This document shows, one piece after another, positions 63,803 to 64,000 of a DNA stretch of 64,000 nt. A program made the translations under genes and the position numbers. Every line of letters starts with the position of its first letter. Position 1 is the stretch's first letter. This DNA is from Acidobacteriota bacterium (GTDB lineage: Bacteria; Acidobacteriota; Terriglobia; Acidiferrales; UBA7541): contig JABCYZ010000007.1 in the NCBI GenBank assembly GCA_013289955.1, positions 1-64,000 on the forward strand, given 5' to 3'. The notes beneath the pieces were generated by a model. That model was not told where the DNA came from, did not search any database, and was given only the letters and a program-made list of their open reading frames with translations.

Positions 63803-64000
63803 CTAATAGTTTTCTATCACCGCCGCCACCAAATGCGCGGCGAAGTCCTGTGCGAGCCGGTCGAGCGCCGGGTCCTGTTCCTCGAAAAAGTTCTTCAAGG
63901 TGGTCAGATCGGTCTGGCCGGCACTGTTGGCCGTGCTGGCTGCGATCTCATACTCATTGCGGAAGACAAAATTGTCCGCATGATAGAGGACTTTTTGAGT
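63803..64000 (-). CDS. lptE: LptE-like LPS-assembly lipoprotein, C-terminal end (partial)
   Basis: The minus-strand frame is open from base 64000 to a TAG at 63803-63805, giving 65 residues of a gene that starts outside the window. The visible part, VLYHADNFVFRNEYEIA and the terminal LAQDFAAHLVAAVIENY, fits the C-terminal beta-strand and helix of LptE, which plugs the LptD translocon. The position directly before holA supports this. The lipobox is not in the window. Confidence 0.75.
   Translation of the reverse strand, partial: TQKVLYHADNFVFRNEYEIAASTANSAGQTDLTTLKNFFEEQDPALDRLAQDFAAHLVAAVIENY

Overview
The window looks like a chromosomal segment of a diderm, GC-rich soil bacterium, most likely an acidobacterium (Acidobacteriota). 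This is inferred from gene content and from the style of the Crp/Fnr, type IV pilus and NtrYX proteins, not from a marker-gene comparison. LolA-like and LptE-like proteins indicate an outer membrane. I saw no tRNA, rRNA, CRISPR array or transposase.

Layout. 1-1081: the end of an aldehyde dehydrogenase gene and an HD-domain hydrolase. 1.6-17.9 kb: an accessory island of two convergent operons. The plus-strand operon holds a roughly 1790-residue multi-enzyme protein (phospholipase D, V8/trypsin-like protease and serine beta-lactamase/DD-peptidase-like domains) and a peptidoglycan-binding glucosaminidase. The minus-strand operon holds five genes, including two HExxH proteins and a protein with amphipathic 11-residue repeats. 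Three of the proteins share an undescribed ~90-residue domain that begins with DPYA, and two share an N-terminal EWEEYDAR motif. Both operons are preceded by the same promoter-distal module: a 22-bp palindrome of TGTGC-N6-GCACA type plus two further boxes at exactly matching spacing. The copy at 16.7 kb lies directly upstream of a Crp/Fnr-family regulator gene, which suggests one regulator controlling the whole island. A degenerate receiver-domain protein follows.

18.6-24.5 kb: a membrane-anchored peroxiredoxin-like gene interrupted by an in-frame TGA exactly where the family has the first Cys of a CxxC motif. The TGA is followed by a bSECIS-like hairpin, so this is very probably a selenoprotein. 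Next come an N-acyltransferase, an AlaX-type editing protein, threonine synthase, a Cof-type HAD phosphatase and a lytic transglycosylase. 24.7-45.2 kb: a long type IV pilus / type II secretion-like locus. It contains a pseudopilin, PilP-, PilO-, PilN- and PilM-like proteins with GspE and GspF, then LolA, two pilins (one behind a consensus sigma-54 promoter), PilR/PilS, PilC, PilT, PilB, and the NtrY/NtrX pair. No secretin or prepilin peptidase gene is present in the window.

45.2-50.9 kb: the conserved phoH-ybeY-corC cluster with era, split by a CocE-type hydrolase. 51.3-54.8 kb: a secreted SH3-like protein, a lipocalin-like protein and an AAA ATPase. 55.3-64 kb: rpsT, a multicopper oxidase, two tandem paralogous secreted phospholipase C/acid phosphatase-type enzymes, holA, and the 3' end of an lptE-like gene.

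The most promising new biology is the DPYA-domain enzyme island with its shared operator and neighbouring regulator, followed by the UxxC membrane selenoprotein. Functional statements rest on motifs read by eye; no database search was run.
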